Positions 8,893 through 18,801 of a stretch of 64,000 nucleotides of DNA are shown one piece after another. How positions within the stretch are numbered: the stretch's first letter is position 1; every line of letters starts with the position of its first letter. The notes below the pieces were generated by a model. The model did not search any database and was not told where the DNA came from. It saw nothing but the letters and a program-made list of their open reading frames with translations. The position numbers were made by a program, and so were the translations under genes. The stretch comes from Parablautia muri (GTDB lineage Bacteria > Bacillota > Clostridia > Lachnospirales > Lachnospiraceae), in the NCBI RefSeq assembly GCF_009917485.1, contig NZ_QZDT01000013.1, positions 1 through 64,000 of the forward strand. The letters run 5' to 3'.

Positions 8893-9156
8893 GTGGCTAA
8901 CATCAAATCTGCAAAGAAGAGAATCTTAGTGAATAGAACCAAGGCTGAGAGAAATAAAGCAATCAGATCCGGCGTTAAGACAGCAATCAAGAAAGTAAAT
9001 GCTGCCATTGAAGCAAACGATAAGGATGCTGCTGCAAAAGCTTTAGTTGCTGCTACAGCTACTATCGACAAAGCTACCAGCAAAGGCGTTTATCATAAGA
9101 ATACAGCTTCCAGAAAAGTATCACGTTTAGCTTTAGCTGTAAACAAGATGGCTTAA
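8893..9156 (+). CDS. rpsT: Ribosomal protein S20
   Basis: S20 binds 16S rRNA in the small ribosomal subunit. The 87-residue, lysine- and alanine-rich helical protein starts ANIKSAKKRI, contains RNKAIRSGVKTAIKK, and ends in the characteristic KGVYHKNTASRKVSRLA. The start codon is GTG at 8893: AGGAGG lies eight bases upstream and the amino end matches S20, while an in-frame GTG three codons earlier overlaps the ribosome binding site. It is transcribed alone, with its own promoter and a strong terminator, next to gpr, as in many Firmicutes. Confidence 0.97.
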   Translation: MANIKSAKKRILVNRTKAERNKAIRSGVKTAIKKVNAAIEANDKDAAAKALVAATATIDKATSKGVYHKNTASRKVSRLALAVNKMA

Positions 9157-9210
9157 TTTTACTATTTGTAATATATGATATATGTGTTTATACAAACAGG
9201 TATAAATTTA

Positions 9211-9245
9211 CCAGCTCATATCGTCCTCATGAGCTGGTTTTTTAT
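9211..9245 (+). terminator. Intrinsic terminator of rpsT
   Basis: CCAGCTCAT and ATGAGCTGG form a nine-base stem followed directly by a run of six T. It lies 55 bases after the rpsT stop codon. Confidence 0.9.
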
Positions 9246-9281
9246 TGCAATAAGCCATCTTGCGTAGCATGAGGCTGTTTG

Positions 9282-10199
9282 TTATTTACCCTTTACAATT
9301 TTTTCATACGCTGCATCAATCGTTTGTGCCGGAACAGCTGCAATCTCACTTTGCAATGTACCTCCGGAGAGCATTCCCAGATAATACCCATGCCCGTCAA
9401 AGACACCGCACCCTGACATGCCCGGAATCGCATCTCCCTTTCCATAAAGCATTTCTGCCTGAAAATCCTCCAAAAAAAGGATTGCCCCTACCACTTCCCC
9501 CTGCCTCATCACAGGCGCATTCCATTCAGAAGCCATATCCACCATAAAAAATTTACGTCCGGCTTCCGGAATCACTATTTCCAAGTCTTTTGCTCCATTT
9601 CCTATACGCTGCTGTTCCATTCTAATTTCCCGAAAGAAAAGAAGCTCCTCATAAGTAAATTCTTCCACAGAAATACTGACAAAGCCAACATCAGCCTCAT
9701 CCGAAACGCCAAGCGCCATCCCTTCCGAAACCCTTCCATTAAAAAAAGTCACGTAGCTGTCCTCATTCCAGTACTGCAATACGTGCCTGTTTGTCACAAG
9801 GATTATTTCATTTTCCGTCATCTTGTAAATGCTGCCACTTCCATAATGCCCTTTAACCTGAAATCGGACGCAGCTACGCAGCACATTGTCAAAAGCCTTT
9901 TGTAAATCCTCCTCCTCCAAATAAGGGGTATATGCCAGCCCAAGCATCACCATTCCCTTATAGTCGCTTTCCAGCGTGGTAGCCTGAATCAACGATATCC
10001 GCCTTTCCTCCCCGCTCCCAGAGGTGACTGCCCCTAAAGCTCCTGCTCCCAATGCTTCTTCCCCAGAAGCATTGGGCTGAGAAGCAACTGGCTGGTAGAT
10101 GGATGACTTACTTGCAAATAAAGTAACTAGTCCCATCATAAACAGTATGGCAAGAAGCTCATAAACTCTTTTTTTATATCTCATAATCTCATATTTCAT
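9282..10199 (-). CDS. Membrane-anchored trypsin-like serine protease
   Basis: A 305-residue protein with a single N-terminal signal anchor (about residues 12-30), a low-complexity Ala/Gly/Ser linker and an extracytoplasmic protease domain. The catalytic triad is visible as H139 (VTNRHVL), D170 (DEADVGFVSI) and S262 (GMSGCGVF), with the oxyanion-hole glycine in place. No PDZ domain is present, unlike HtrA/DegP, and the domain is closed by GYYLGMLSGG. The start is uncertain: ATG at 10199 has AGGAAGG almost adjacent, and ATG at 10184 is another option. It lies just downstream of rnpB on the same strand. Its substrate is unknown. Confidence 0.8.
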   Translation of the reverse strand: MKYEIMRYKKRVYELLAILFMMGLVTLFASKSSIYQPVASQPNASGEEALGAGALGAVTSGSGEERRISLIQATTLESDYKGMVMLGLAYTPYLEEEDLQKAFDNVLRSCVRFQVKGHYGSGSIYKMTENEIILVTNRHVLQYWNEDSYVTFFNGRVSEGMALGVSDEADVGFVSISVEEFTYEELLFFREIRMEQQRIGNGAKDLEIVIPEAGRKFFMVDMASEWNAPVMRQGEVVGAILFLEDFQAEMLYGKGDAIPGMSGCGVFDGHGYYLGMLSGGTLQSEIAAVPAQTIDAAYEKIVKGK

Positions 10200-10258
10200 T
10201 CCTTCCTGCTTACGCTCCAACAAAAAATTGTAATGAAAAAGCGATAAAAAAGCAGAAA

Positions 10259-10655
10259 TCAAGCAGGACGATAAGCCGGGTTATGTCGTGAATGATCATC
10301 TATCTAGTACTGCTGTTGCCAACAGTCTCAAGCGACCTACCTGAAAGCTCGCCGGGCAAGCTATAGCGCTTTCTATTTGGTCTTGCTTCGGATGGGGTTT
10401 ACATGTGCCCTGCCCGTTACCGTGCAGGCGGTAGTCTCTTACACTGCCTTTCCACCCTTACCACACAAGCCTTGGCACTAAACGCCAGGCACTATTGCCC
10501 GGTGCGCTTAGATAGCAGGCTCATTTTGTGGCGGTTTATTTCTGTTGCACTGGCCTTGGAGTCACCTCCACCGGACGTTATCCGGCATCCTGCCCTGTGA
10601 AGCCCGGACTTTCCTCACCTGTAAATTTACAGCCGCGATCATTTATCCTACTTGA
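10259..10655 (-). ncRNA. rnpB: RNase P RNA
   Basis: The catalytic RNA of ribonuclease P, which matures tRNA 5' ends. On the minus strand the conserved core appears as GAGGAAAGUCCGGGCUUC near the 5' end, AGGGUGGAAAGGCAGUGUAA in the middle and CCCGGCUUAUCGUCC near the 3' end. The P1 stem closes between AAGUAGGAU at the start and GUCCUGCUU at the end, which sets the approximate limits. The core layout suggests the ancestral type A fold, but I did not fold the molecule fully. No protein gene is credible within this interval. Confidence 0.95.
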
Positions 10656-10766
10656 TTTCCTTTTTTACTTTTTCTATAAAAGCACTTCCCATGCAATTGA
10701 AAGTCCCCCGGATTTTTCCACATCAATCAAGGTTCCGCTGCCGATACAGTTTCCGAAAGCTGCCTT

Positions 10767-12422
10767 CTACACATGGAAATAACTTCCGCCAATAAACTCC
10801 CTGCAGATGGAGTTGGCAGGCACATTGACACTGTCAATTCCCTGGAAATACTCAAAGAACTTCAGCAGTCTCTTTGCCTCATAGTATTCCGGCTCCCCTT
10901 TCCGAATGCTGAAAAGAAGGGGCTCCGCATATTGCTTTAACACAGCCAGTTCATAAATGAGCACGGAATTAAACATTTCATTTGCACTCTCCTGGTAAGG
11001 GAAAATATACTGTTCCTCGCCTCTCCTTACCGACTGCCACATTGCTATGGTGTTCTTAGCGCTGGTCCCCCTGGTTCTGGCATCCCGCACCAATCTGCGA
11101 ATCAGTCTGCCGTCAGTGGTTGGAATACGGTTGTGCTCGTCAATATTCAGGCTGGTGAGCGCGCTGATATAAATCTTGAACTTATTTTCATCCGGCATGG
11201 AAATGGTAGTGGCCGGATTCAGCCCATGAATGCCCTCAATCACAAGGATATCCTCAGAACCTAATTTTTTCACATTGCCATGATATTCCCGTTTTCCAAG
11301 CTTAAAATTAAACTGCGGCAGCTCTACGCTCTCTCCCCTAAGGAGCCTGTTCATGTCCTCATTAAACTGTTTTAAATCAATAGCCTCCAGACACTCAAAG
11401 TTATAGTCTCCATTCTCATCCCTTGGGGTATTCTCCCGGTTTACGAAATAATCATCCAGGGCAATGGGATGGGGTTTCATTCCGTAGGTTCTAAGCTGAA
11501 TAGAGAGCCTGTGGGAAAAAGTAGTTTTTCCGGAGGAGGAAGGGCCTGCAATCACCACAAATTTCACATTTCCTTTGTCCACAATCTCCTTGGCAATCTC
11601 GCCAATCCTTCTTTCCTGCAACGCCTCCTGCACCAAAATCATATCGTTCATTCGCCCATCGCAGATTGCATCATTCAAATCTCCCACGGAATCAATTTCC
11701 ATCATTTCTCCCCAATGAGAGGAGGTCATTAATGTATGGAAAAACTTTTCTCTTGGTTCAAAAAATTCTATCTTGGTGGGGTCCGCCTTTTCCGGTATCA
11801 GCAGTAAAATCCCGCCTTCATAGCGCATCACATCATAATATTTCAGATAGCCTGTGCTTGGAAGCATATAGCCATAATAGTAATCGTAATACCCATCCAA
11901 ACAGTAAATATTGACAAAAGAGCTGCGGCGGTAGCGGAACAGCTTTTCCTTATCGTACATTTTGTATTGATGGAAAATCTCCATAGCTTCGTCAATCGGA
12001 TAGGACCTTTTCACAATCGGCAGATCACTTTCCGTCAGCTCATGCATTCTTTTTGCAATCTGTTTCACATGGGATCCGGTAAGTTTCTCGTCCATTTTAA
12101 CATTACAGTAATATCCCTGGCCAATGGCAAATTCTACCTTTACCTTTTTAACCTTGTCCGATCCCAGCACGTCATAAATTGCCTTAATCAGTGTCATCAG
12201 ACCTGTCCGCACATATGTCTTATGTCCAATATCATCTCTGATTGTGAGAAACGATAACTGACAATCCTTATCTGCTTTTTTATGTAATTCCCTTATTTTC
12301 CCATTTTCAAGCACCAGCGCTATCATATCCCCGTAAGAAGGCTGGTATTCTTTTGCTATTTCCTCAAAAGCGATCCCCTTAGGATACTTTTTCGGAACCC
12401 CATCAATTGTAATTGTTACCAT
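10767..12422 (-). CDS. Uridine kinase-like P-loop kinase with TGS-like N-terminus
   Basis: A 551-residue protein of a family found in Clostridia that joins a threonyl-tRNA-synthetase-like N-terminus (TGS-like ITIDGVPKKYPKGIAFEEIA, then a second-additional-domain-like region) to a uridine kinase/phosphoribulokinase domain. The P-loop GPSSSGKTT is at 293-301. LDDYFVNRENTPRDENGDYN and VIEGIHGLNP match uridine kinase substrate-binding motifs. The usual reaction is phosphorylation of uridine or cytidine with a nucleoside triphosphate, but the substrate of this long form is not established. It follows trmK by 20 bases in the dgt-dnaG-rpoD-trmK group and is probably co-transcribed. Confidence 0.85.
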   Translation of the reverse strand: MVTITIDGVPKKYPKGIAFEEIAKEYQPSYGDMIALVLENGKIRELHKKADKDCQLSFLTIRDDIGHKTYVRTGLMTLIKAIYDVLGSDKVKKVKVEFAIGQGYYCNVKMDEKLTGSHVKQIAKRMHELTESDLPIVKRSYPIDEAMEIFHQYKMYDKEKLFRYRRSSFVNIYCLDGYYDYYYGYMLPSTGYLKYYDVMRYEGGILLLIPEKADPTKIEFFEPREKFFHTLMTSSHWGEMMEIDSVGDLNDAICDGRMNDMILVQEALQERRIGEIAKEIVDKGNVKFVVIAGPSSSGKTTFSHRLSIQLRTYGMKPHPIALDDYFVNRENTPRDENGDYNFECLEAIDLKQFNEDMNRLLRGESVELPQFNFKLGKREYHGNVKKLGSEDILVIEGIHGLNPATTISMPDENKFKIYISALTSLNIDEHNRIPTTDGRLIRRLVRDARTRGTSAKNTIAMWQSVRRGEEQYIFPYQESANEMFNSVLIYELAVLKQYAEPLLFSIRKGEPEYYEAKRLLKFFEYFQGIDSVNVPANSICREFIGGSYFHV

Positions 12423-12442
12423 GTAATCCCTCCATCATTAAA

Positions 12443-13192
12443 TTATAATCTTCCGTAACCCCCGCTCTCCAACACGCACCCGCAAATTTTTGCTGCCTTT
12501 TCCAAGTGCTCCATTTCCCTCTCAAGCTCACACAATCTTTGCTCCGCCCGGCTGCTGCCTTCGGCCGTAGACAGTTCTGCTCTCAATTTAAGGCAGTTTT
12601 CCCACTCTTTCTTTAAATACATGATGAGTGTCGGATTCTTTTTTTGTAAAAGCACCGGGCCAAAACGACAGCAAAGTTCTTCCTCATAAGGTAAAGAGCA
12701 CATTTTCCCCTGCACCGCCTTTATCATGGGATAAAATTTTCCATCCTCCCACACCATTTCTTCCTGACAAATCGAATAACCTTTCTCTTTTAAAAATCTC
12801 CGAAAGGCTAAAATTTCTGACTGGGGCTGCAAAATAAGTTCTTCAAAATCCTTTGTTTTTTCCGGCTCCGCCTCCAGGATTTTCCGCATCAGCCGTCCGC
12901 CCATTCCCGCGCAAATAAGGGTATCCGCCTCCCCTGTCTGATATGCTCTAAGTCCGTCTGAGCGCCGCAGCGCTATGTACTCCTCAAGCCCCGCCCTTTC
13001 AACATGCTCTCTGGCCCTGCGTAAAGGCCCTTCTTTAATGTCCATGGCAAGTACTTTAGGTGAAATCCCGCTTTGTACCAAGTAAATCGGAACATAGCCA
13101 TGGTCACAGCCCACATCCACAACCCGATTTTTTTCCCTTACCATATCCGCCACAGCCTTTAATCTGGCTGATAAAACTACCGCAGCTCCCAT
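12443..13192 (-). CDS. trmK: tRNA (adenine-22-N1)-methyltransferase
   Basis: TrmK methylates N1 of A22 in tRNA using S-adenosylmethionine. The 249-residue protein has the SAM-binding motif VVDVGCDHGYVPIYL at about 24-38, AMDIKEGPLRRAREH for motif II, and CAGMGGRLM, which is characteristic of TrmK. A C-terminal coiled-coil (about 190-235) is also typical. Its ATG overlaps the stop codon of rpoD by one base, so translation is coupled, and this position after rpoD is conserved in Firmicutes. Confidence 0.92.
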   Translation of the reverse strand: MGAAVVLSARLKAVADMVREKNRVVDVGCDHGYVPIYLVQSGISPKVLAMDIKEGPLRRAREHVERAGLEEYIALRRSDGLRAYQTGEADTLICAGMGGRLMRKILEAEPEKTKDFEELILQPQSEILAFRRFLKEKGYSICQEEMVWEDGKFYPMIKAVQGKMCSLPYEEELCCRFGPVLLQKKNPTLIMYLKKEWENCLKLRAELSTAEGSSRAEQRLCELEREMEHLEKAAKICGCVLESGGYGRL

Positions 13193-14418
13193 CAGTCCAG
13201 ATAATCCTTCAGCTTTCTGCTTCTGCTGGGATGACGGAGCTTGCGCAGTGCCTTTGCTTCAATCTGCCTAATACGCTCTCTGGTGACGTTAAACTCCTTC
13301 CCCACTTCCTCTAAAGTTCTGGCACGCCCATCGTCTAATCCAAAACGCAGACGCAGCACCTTCTGTTCTCTTTCCGTAAGGGTTCCAAGCACTTCTATCA
13401 GCTGCTCTTTTAACAATGTGAAGGCGGCCGCATCCGCCGGAACCGGTACATTATCATCCTGTATAAAATCCCCCAGATGTGAATCTTCCTCCTCACCGAT
13501 AGGTGTCTCCAGCGAAACAGGTTCCTGAGAAATCTTTAAGATTTCACGGACACGCTCAACCGGCAGAGTCATTTCCTCCGCAATCTCCTCAGGGGTAGGT
13601 TCCCGCCCAAGCTCCTGCAAAAGCTGTCTGCTTACGCGAATCAGCTTATTGATCGTTTCCACCATATGCACAGGAATACGGATGGTTCTTGCCTGGTCTG
13701 CAATTGCCCGGGTGATAGCCTGGCGGATCCACCAGGTTGCATAAGTGGAAAATTTATATCCTTTGCGGTAGTCAAACTTCTCTACCGCCTTTATAAGCCC
13801 CAGATTCCCTTCCTGAATCAAATCCAAAAAGAGCATACCACGGCCCACATAACGCTTGGCAATGCTGACCACCAGACGAAGGTTTGCTTCCGCTAAGCGT
13901 TTCTTAGCCTCGTCCCCTACATCCAGTTCTATTTTAAGTCTTTGTATTTCTTCCTTTAAATCCTCGGCCTCCTCACCCTTTAGATTCTCTAAGCGCTTTT
14001 CCAAAATAACAAGCTTTTCCTTTGCCACCGCGCCGTTTTCCATTTTCTGGGCAAGCTCAATCTCCTCCTCCGCATTTAAGAGGGGCACTTTGCCGATTTC
14101 CTTTAAATACATTCTGACAGGATCCTCAATGCTGACGCCGTCAGGAACAGAAAGGTCAATGTTCTCCACATCCACCTCGTCCTCCTCTGTCAGTATGATT
14201 TCCTCGTCATCCACATCATCCACTTCTGTGATGCGCAAAACATCCACATTATTCTGTTCAAGAGTCTCTAATATTTTATCAAATTGTTCCTCACCAATGG
14301 GCATATCAGTAAAATAATCTACCACTTCCTGATATTCCAAAACGTTCTTTTTCTTCTTGGCAATGGCCAGAAGTCCTTTTAACTTCTCGTCAAACTTTGC
14401 CTGTGTGTTTTCATCCAT
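13192..14418 (-). CDS. rpoD: Primary sigma factor (sigma A / RpoD)
   Basis: The housekeeping sigma factor that directs RNA polymerase to -35/-10 promoters. The 408-residue protein has an acidic region 1.1, region 1.2 ([16 protein letters not shown]), region 2 ([20 protein letters not shown], then [14 protein letters not shown] for -10 recognition), region 3, and region 4 ending [20 protein letters not shown], the -35-binding helix. It lacks the large non-conserved insert of proteobacterial sigma 70. It lies downstream of dnaG in a macromolecular-synthesis operon. Confidence 0.98.
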   Translation of the reverse strand: MDENTQAKFDEKLKGLLAIAKKKKNVLEYQEVVDYFTDMPIGEEQFDKILETLEQNNVDVLRITEVDDVDDEEIILTEEDEVDVENIDLSVPDGVSIEDPVRMYLKEIGKVPLLNAEEEIELAQKMENGAVAKEKLVILEKRLENLKGEEAEDLKEEIQRLKIELDVGDEAKKRLAEANLRLVVSIAKRYVGRGMLFLDLIQEGNLGLIKAVEKFDYRKGYKFSTYATWWIRQAITRAIADQARTIRIPVHMVETINKLIRVSRQLLQELGREPTPEEIAEEMTLPVERVREILKISQEPVSLETPIGEEEDSHLGDFIQDDNVPVPADAAAFTLLKEQLIEVLGTLTEREQKVLRLRFGLDDGRARTLEEVGKEFNVTRERIRQIEAKALRKLRHPSRSRKLKDYLD

Positions 14419-14503
14419 TCTGGTTTTCCGTCCTTCCTAACTTTATAAACATTGTAACATAATAGAGAAACATAACTGTTACTAAACATTACCATTATTG
14501 GCC

Positions 14504-16276
14504 TTAATTAAGGGAAATATGCGTTTTGCTAAGTTCTTCCAGCGCTTTTTTCCCTTCAATCATCTGATTTAACATAAGCACATCCGCACTGGCCTGCTCC
14601 GTAAAGTAATTCAGGCTCTCCCGTTTAACCGCTACAAGTATATCATGAAATGCCTTCTCCTTTTCTGTTTGGGCGCTTAATTCCATAAGCTTCGTGTTAA
14701 AGAGAGCGGCTGCCTCCCTCTGCTGCTCCTCATCTGTAAACATACTGATAATTGCCGCCGGATTGAAGGTGCCATTTTCCAAATCCTCGAAAAATTTTTC
14801 TGCCACCTTTTGATATAAATCCACCGTAAAATCTTTTGCAGAAATATATTTTTTGATTTTGGGGTAAAGATCCGGCTCCTCTGCTAACCATGTAAGCAAA
14901 AGTTTTTGGGGCTTTTTTTTGTTCTCCTCAGCATCTGTCTTTTTTTGGATGCCGGATTTAGGCCGCACAGCCATAGCCGCCATTCCCGTCTGCGCCGCAT
15001 AGGATACCACAAGCTTGCGTAAATTGTCAAAACCTATGTGATATTTTTCTGCTACCGCCTCTATATAATTTTCTCTCTCTACTTCCTCCGAAAAACTGCA
15101 AAGCCTTCTGGCAATCTCCCTGTGGAATTTGGTCTTCGATTCCGGATCCTTTAAATCATAATCCCTCTCTAACATCCGAAGTTCAAAGAAAAAGCTGTTT
15201 TCCGCCTGCTCAATCCGCTCCCGGAACGCATCCTGTCCCAGATTTTTTATAAATTCATCTGGATCTTTATAGGGCTGTAAATTTAGAATTTTTCCGGTAA
15301 GCCCTGTCTCCTTTAAAATTCCGATTGCCCGCAGCGCGGCGCTGACCCCGGCTGTGTCACTGTCGTAAGCCAATATGATTTCCTGGGCATACCGCCGCAA
15401 AAGATTAGCCTGTCCCGCTGTAAACGAAGTTCCAAGAGATGCCACCGCCTGCGTAAAACCGGCCTGGTGCATGGCAATCACATCCATATAGCCCTCGCAC
15501 AAAATGATATGATTTGTTCGGGCCGTCCGGGCAAAATTAAGGCCGTACAAATTCCTGCTTTTGTCAAAAATCATGGTTTCCGGAGAATTTAAATATTTGG
15601 GCTTGCCATCTCCCATTACCCGGCCTCCAAAACCAATTACCCTATGGTTGCCATCCTGAATGGGGAACATCACACGATTCCAGAACTTATCGTGTACCCC
15701 GTACTTTTCATCAAAGCTGGCAAGACCAGCCTCTATCATCAGCTTGTCCTCATATCCTTTGCTCTTTAAATAGCGGGTAAGGTCATCGCTGGTCACATGG
15801 GCAAAGCCCAACCCAAACTTTTTAATGGTTTCATCCGACAAAGCACGCTCTCTTAAATACCGGCAGCCAGCCTGTCCTCTTTCACTGCGAAGCTGATAAT
15901 AAAAGTATTTGGCCGCCTCCTTGTTCACCTCCAAAAGCTTTGCCCTCTTACTCTCATTTTTACGCGCTTGTTCACTGTAATTTGTTTCCGGAAGGCTAAC
16001 CCCTGCCCGCTGGGCTAAAAATTGAATCGCCTCCTCAAAGGAATAATTCTCATACTCCATAAGGAAGGTAAAAACATTCCCTCCCGCCCCGCAGCCAAAA
16101 CAGTAATACATTTGTTTTATCTGGGAAACAGAAAAAGAAGGGGATTTCTCATTATGAAAAGGACAAAGTCCAAAATAATTACTCCCCTTTCTCTGTATTT
16201 TCACATATCCTGAAATGACATCCACAATATCATTTTTCATCCGTACTTCTTCTACCAATTCATCAGGATAATACAT
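14504..16276 (-). CDS. dnaG: DNA primase
   Basis: DnaG makes RNA primers for replication. The 590-residue protein has an N-terminal zinc ribbon (C38, H41, C59, C62 in LCPFH...YCFGCGAGG), a TOPRIM catalytic core (EGYMDVIAMHQAG and LAYDSDTAGV) and a C-terminal helicase-binding domain. The start at 16276 is set by AGGGGG eight bases upstream and by the canonical YYPDELVEEVR amino end; the upstream in-frame extension is basic and unlike the family. It lies between dgt and rpoD in the same direction, a standard clostridial arrangement. Confidence 0.97.
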   Translation of the reverse strand: MYYPDELVEEVRMKNDIVDVISGYVKIQRKGSNYFGLCPFHNEKSPSFSVSQIKQMYYCFGCGAGGNVFTFLMEYENYSFEEAIQFLAQRAGVSLPETNYSEQARKNESKRAKLLEVNKEAAKYFYYQLRSERGQAGCRYLRERALSDETIKKFGLGFAHVTSDDLTRYLKSKGYEDKLMIEAGLASFDEKYGVHDKFWNRVMFPIQDGNHRVIGFGGRVMGDGKPKYLNSPETMIFDKSRNLYGLNFARTARTNHIILCEGYMDVIAMHQAGFTQAVASLGTSFTAGQANLLRRYAQEIILAYDSDTAGVSAALRAIGILKETGLTGKILNLQPYKDPDEFIKNLGQDAFRERIEQAENSFFFELRMLERDYDLKDPESKTKFHREIARRLCSFSEEVERENYIEAVAEKYHIGFDNLRKLVVSYAAQTGMAAMAVRPKSGIQKKTDAEENKKKPQKLLLTWLAEEPDLYPKIKKYISAKDFTVDLYQKVAEKFFEDLENGTFNPAAIISMFTDEEQQREAAALFNTKLMELSAQTEKEKAFHDILVAVKRESLNYFTEQASADVLMLNQMIEGKKALEELSKTHISLN

Positions 16277-16410
16277 TCTTGATACCCCCTGCATACCGCA
16301 AGCACGGCTTGTGATGCTGCGCCGATACACGCCGCATACCGCCATCTGACCGCGATATCGCATTTATGTGCAAAAACATCTATCTGTTTTGGAAATCCTC
16401 ATATTCCTTT

Positions 16411-17415
16411 TCAGCCATGCCAAGACTTGGGAATATAAATTTCCTCATACTTTGCTATGGCAAAACGATCCGTCATAGCTCCTATGTAGTCGCAGACCAC
16501 TTTTTCCTCCGGTTCTCCTTTATGAATCAGTTTTTTAAAATCATCCGGCAAATGCTCCAGGCGTTTTCTGTAGTAGCTGTACAATGTCTGCATCAATATC
16601 TCCGCCTTGCCCTCCTCACTTTTTGCCTCTTTATTCTCATACACTCTCTCGAACATAAACCGGCGCAACTTCTGCATGGCCTTTGCCACCGGCTCCGACA
16701 TCTGTATATCTTCTTTTCCGTAGCTGGTCGTAACCAAATCATGTATAAAATGATCCAGCCGCTCCCCCGTAGTATATCCAATCACATCACCGATTTCCCT
16801 GGGAACATCAGATTCCTTCAGAATTCCCGCTCGGACTGCATCATCCATGTCATGATGAATATAAGCAATCTTATCCGAAAAGCGCACAATTCTACCCTCT
16901 AAGGTATAAGGCATTCCCTTTGTCTGATGATTGCGGATACCATCACGCACCTCCATGGTAAGGTTTAACCCTGCGCCGCCTTTTTCCAGTAAATCTATGG
17001 TCCGCACACTTTGTTCGCTATGGCAAAAGCCGTACGGACAAACCTCATTTAGAGCCCTCTCACCGGCATGGCCAAAAGGCGTGTGTCCCAAATCATGGCC
17101 AAGGGCAATGGCTTCCACCAAATCCTCATTCATTCGAAGGGCCTTCGCAATGGTCCGCGCATTCTGAGACACTTCCAGCGTATGCGTCAATCTGGTCCTA
17201 TAGTGATCTCCTTCCGGTGTAAGAAACACCTGGGTTTTATCCTTAAGCCGCCGGAAAGATTTAGAGTGCAATATTCTATCCCTGTCTCTTTGATAGACAG
17301 GGCGTATATCGCACTGTTCTTCCTCCCGCAGCCTTCCCCTCGAATTCCTGCTATGGGCTGCATATGGGCTTAAATAATCCACTTCTAACTGTTCCAGATT
17401 TTCTCGTATGTTCAT
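16411..17415 (-). CDS. dgt: Deoxyguanosinetriphosphate triphosphohydrolase-like HD protein
   Basis: A 334-residue HD-domain phosphohydrolase of the Dgt family, which removes triphosphate from dNTPs and so controls nucleotide pools and genome fidelity. The metal-binding residues are visible: H78 in RTRLTHTLEVSQ, H107-D108 in ALGHDLGHTPFGH, and a distal D in SDKIAYIHHDMDD. The N-terminal SRGRLREEE...RDRDRILHSKSFRRLKDKTQVF segment is typical. It is the first gene of the dgt-dnaG-rpoD-trmK series. Substrate preference cannot be predicted. Confidence 0.93.
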   Translation of the reverse strand: MNIRENLEQLEVDYLSPYAAHSRNSRGRLREEEQCDIRPVYQRDRDRILHSKSFRRLKDKTQVFLTPEGDHYRTRLTHTLEVSQNARTIAKALRMNEDLVEAIALGHDLGHTPFGHAGERALNEVCPYGFCHSEQSVRTIDLLEKGGAGLNLTMEVRDGIRNHQTKGMPYTLEGRIVRFSDKIAYIHHDMDDAVRAGILKESDVPREIGDVIGYTTGERLDHFIHDLVTTSYGKEDIQMSEPVAKAMQKLRRFMFERVYENKEAKSEEGKAEILMQTLYSYYRKRLEHLPDDFKKLIHKGEPEEKVVCDYIGAMTDRFAIAKYEEIYIPKSWHG

Positions 17416-17633
17416 TGATGGCTCCTGTATCCAAAACGTTTACCAGACAATGCAGCAGTTCAGATGAGCCGGACCGTTACATACGTCCATAACCGTTCCT
17501 AAGCAAAAAGAACTTCCTCCTATACTATTAATATTCGGCACCTATCCGTAAAATCCTTCTTTTATTTAAAATTTTGTAATATCTTAAATCTATTCCATGT
17601 CTTTTTCCCAGGCAGTCGCCGCCATACAAGCAT

Positions 17634-18560
17634 TTACCGGCAGATATCATAAATAAATTCCGCATTTTTATCCATAGCGTCATAAGCCGTCTTTAAGGGT
17701 GACATCTGGAAAACATGCCACATTCCATCAAAAACATCCAGCTTCACAGATACATTTGCCTCTATCAGCTTTTTATGAAGCATAGTGGAGTCTGACAAAA
17801 GGATTTCGTTATTTCCTACCTGAATATACGTTGGCGGGAACCCTGCAAAATCCCCAAAAAGCGGAGAAATCATAGGATTTTTTAAATCCTGCCCTTCCAC
17901 ATAATTGTGTATCATCCTGTCTAGATATTCCGCATCAAGTACCGGATCTACCTCAGCCCTTGACTGATGCGTTTCCCCTGAGGAGGTAAGGTCACTCCAG
18001 GGCGACATGAGCATCAGCCCCCTTGGAAGCAGTCTTTCCTCCTCCTTGAGCTTTAGCACTAAGGATAAAGCCATGTTGCCCCCTGCCGAATCTCCTGCCA
18101 CAATCACATCCCTTGCCCCATATCCCAAAAGCATCAAATAATTCCAGGCTCTCATGGCATCCTCCATCGCCGCCGGATAAGGATTCTCCGGCGCTAAACG
18201 ATAGTCAAAGCACAATACATCCATAGATGTGCTTGATGCCATTTTCGTAGTAAGTGTTCTGGCATATAGCCGACTACCGGTAGAATAACCGCCTCCATGG
18301 CAATACAAAATCACATATTTTTTCATATGCGCACGGTTTACAGACACCCATTCACCTTCCATCTCTCCAATTTTCACACTGCGTATCAGAATCTCTTTGG
18401 AATTTCCAAGAAGCGCTCCCACATAATCCTGTGATTGACGGTGCTTTTCTATATCCGTATTTTCGATCATGCCATGTACCTTTCGTATCAGCCCCATCAT
18501 GTTCTGATTTCTCGTTTCCGGTGATGTCTTTTTCCTCAATGCTTTATGATGAATCGTCAT
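17634..18560 (-). CDS. Alpha/beta hydrolase, hormone-sensitive lipase family
   Basis: A 308-residue cytoplasmic esterase of the HSL (family IV) type. The oxyanion-hole motif HGGG is at 88-91 (YCHGGGYSTGS), the nucleophile S158 lies in AGDSAGGNMA, and the histidine is in GMWHVF near residue 285, with the acid about 30 residues before. DYRLAPENPYPAAMEDA is a family hallmark. ATG at 18560 has AGGAGG seven bases upstream. It is divergent from an acyltransferase-like gene, so the two may act on related esters. Short-chain acyl esters are the usual substrates; the actual one is unknown. Confidence 0.92.
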   Translation of the reverse strand: MTIHHKALRKKTSPETRNQNMMGLIRKVHGMIENTDIEKHRQSQDYVGALLGNSKEILIRSVKIGEMEGEWVSVNRAHMKKYVILYCHGGGYSTGSRLYARTLTTKMASSTSMDVLCFDYRLAPENPYPAAMEDAMRAWNYLMLLGYGARDVIVAGDSAGGNMALSLVLKLKEEERLLPRGLMLMSPWSDLTSSGETHQSRAEVDPVLDAEYLDRMIHNYVEGQDLKNPMISPLFGDFAGFPPTYIQVGNNEILLSDSTMLHKKLIEANVSVKLDVFDGMWHVFQMSPLKTAYDAMDKNAEFIYDICR

Positions 18561-18603
18561 TATCAATCCTCCTGAATCATTGGCAGGTCTGCCTAAGCGA
18601 ATC

Positions 18604-18657
18604 GGTTACGTTTCACTGGGTATCCAAACGTCCTTTGGCCAATCTGTGAAAGTAACC
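18604..18657. repeat. Hairpin with GGTTAC/GTAACC ends
   Basis: GGTTACGTTTCAC (18604-18616) pairs with GTGAAAGTAACC (18646-18657), with one bulged base. The right end CTGTGAAAGTAACC matches the hairpins at 8692 and 40708. It sits between divergent genes, so it could also be an operator. Confidence 0.6.
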
Positions 18658-18801
18658 TAAGCGTTGTTTATCATTTTAGTATTCCCGACCATTTTAACAC
18701 ATTTTTCTATTTTTGTGGTATACTAAATATCAACCTGGAGCATATTTAGAAATTGCTCTGTGGTTATCATTACTTTTCCCATAACAAGGCGGACTAATCC
18801 A

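Noticed and set aside
10403-10600. Short reading frame inside the RNase P RNA region
   Set aside because: The interval is fully explained by the conserved structural RNA on the other strand.
13856-14317. Serine-rich reading frame opposite rpoD
   Set aside because: It is a shadow of the acidic and lysine-rich codons of rpoD on the other strand, with no ribosome binding site and very low complexity.
17416-17633. Sixteen-codon ORF on the minus strand upstream of dgt (MDVCNGPAHLNCCIVW)
   Set aside because: The ribosome binding site is weak and no terminator or alternative pairing accompanies it, in contrast to the leader at 44265.
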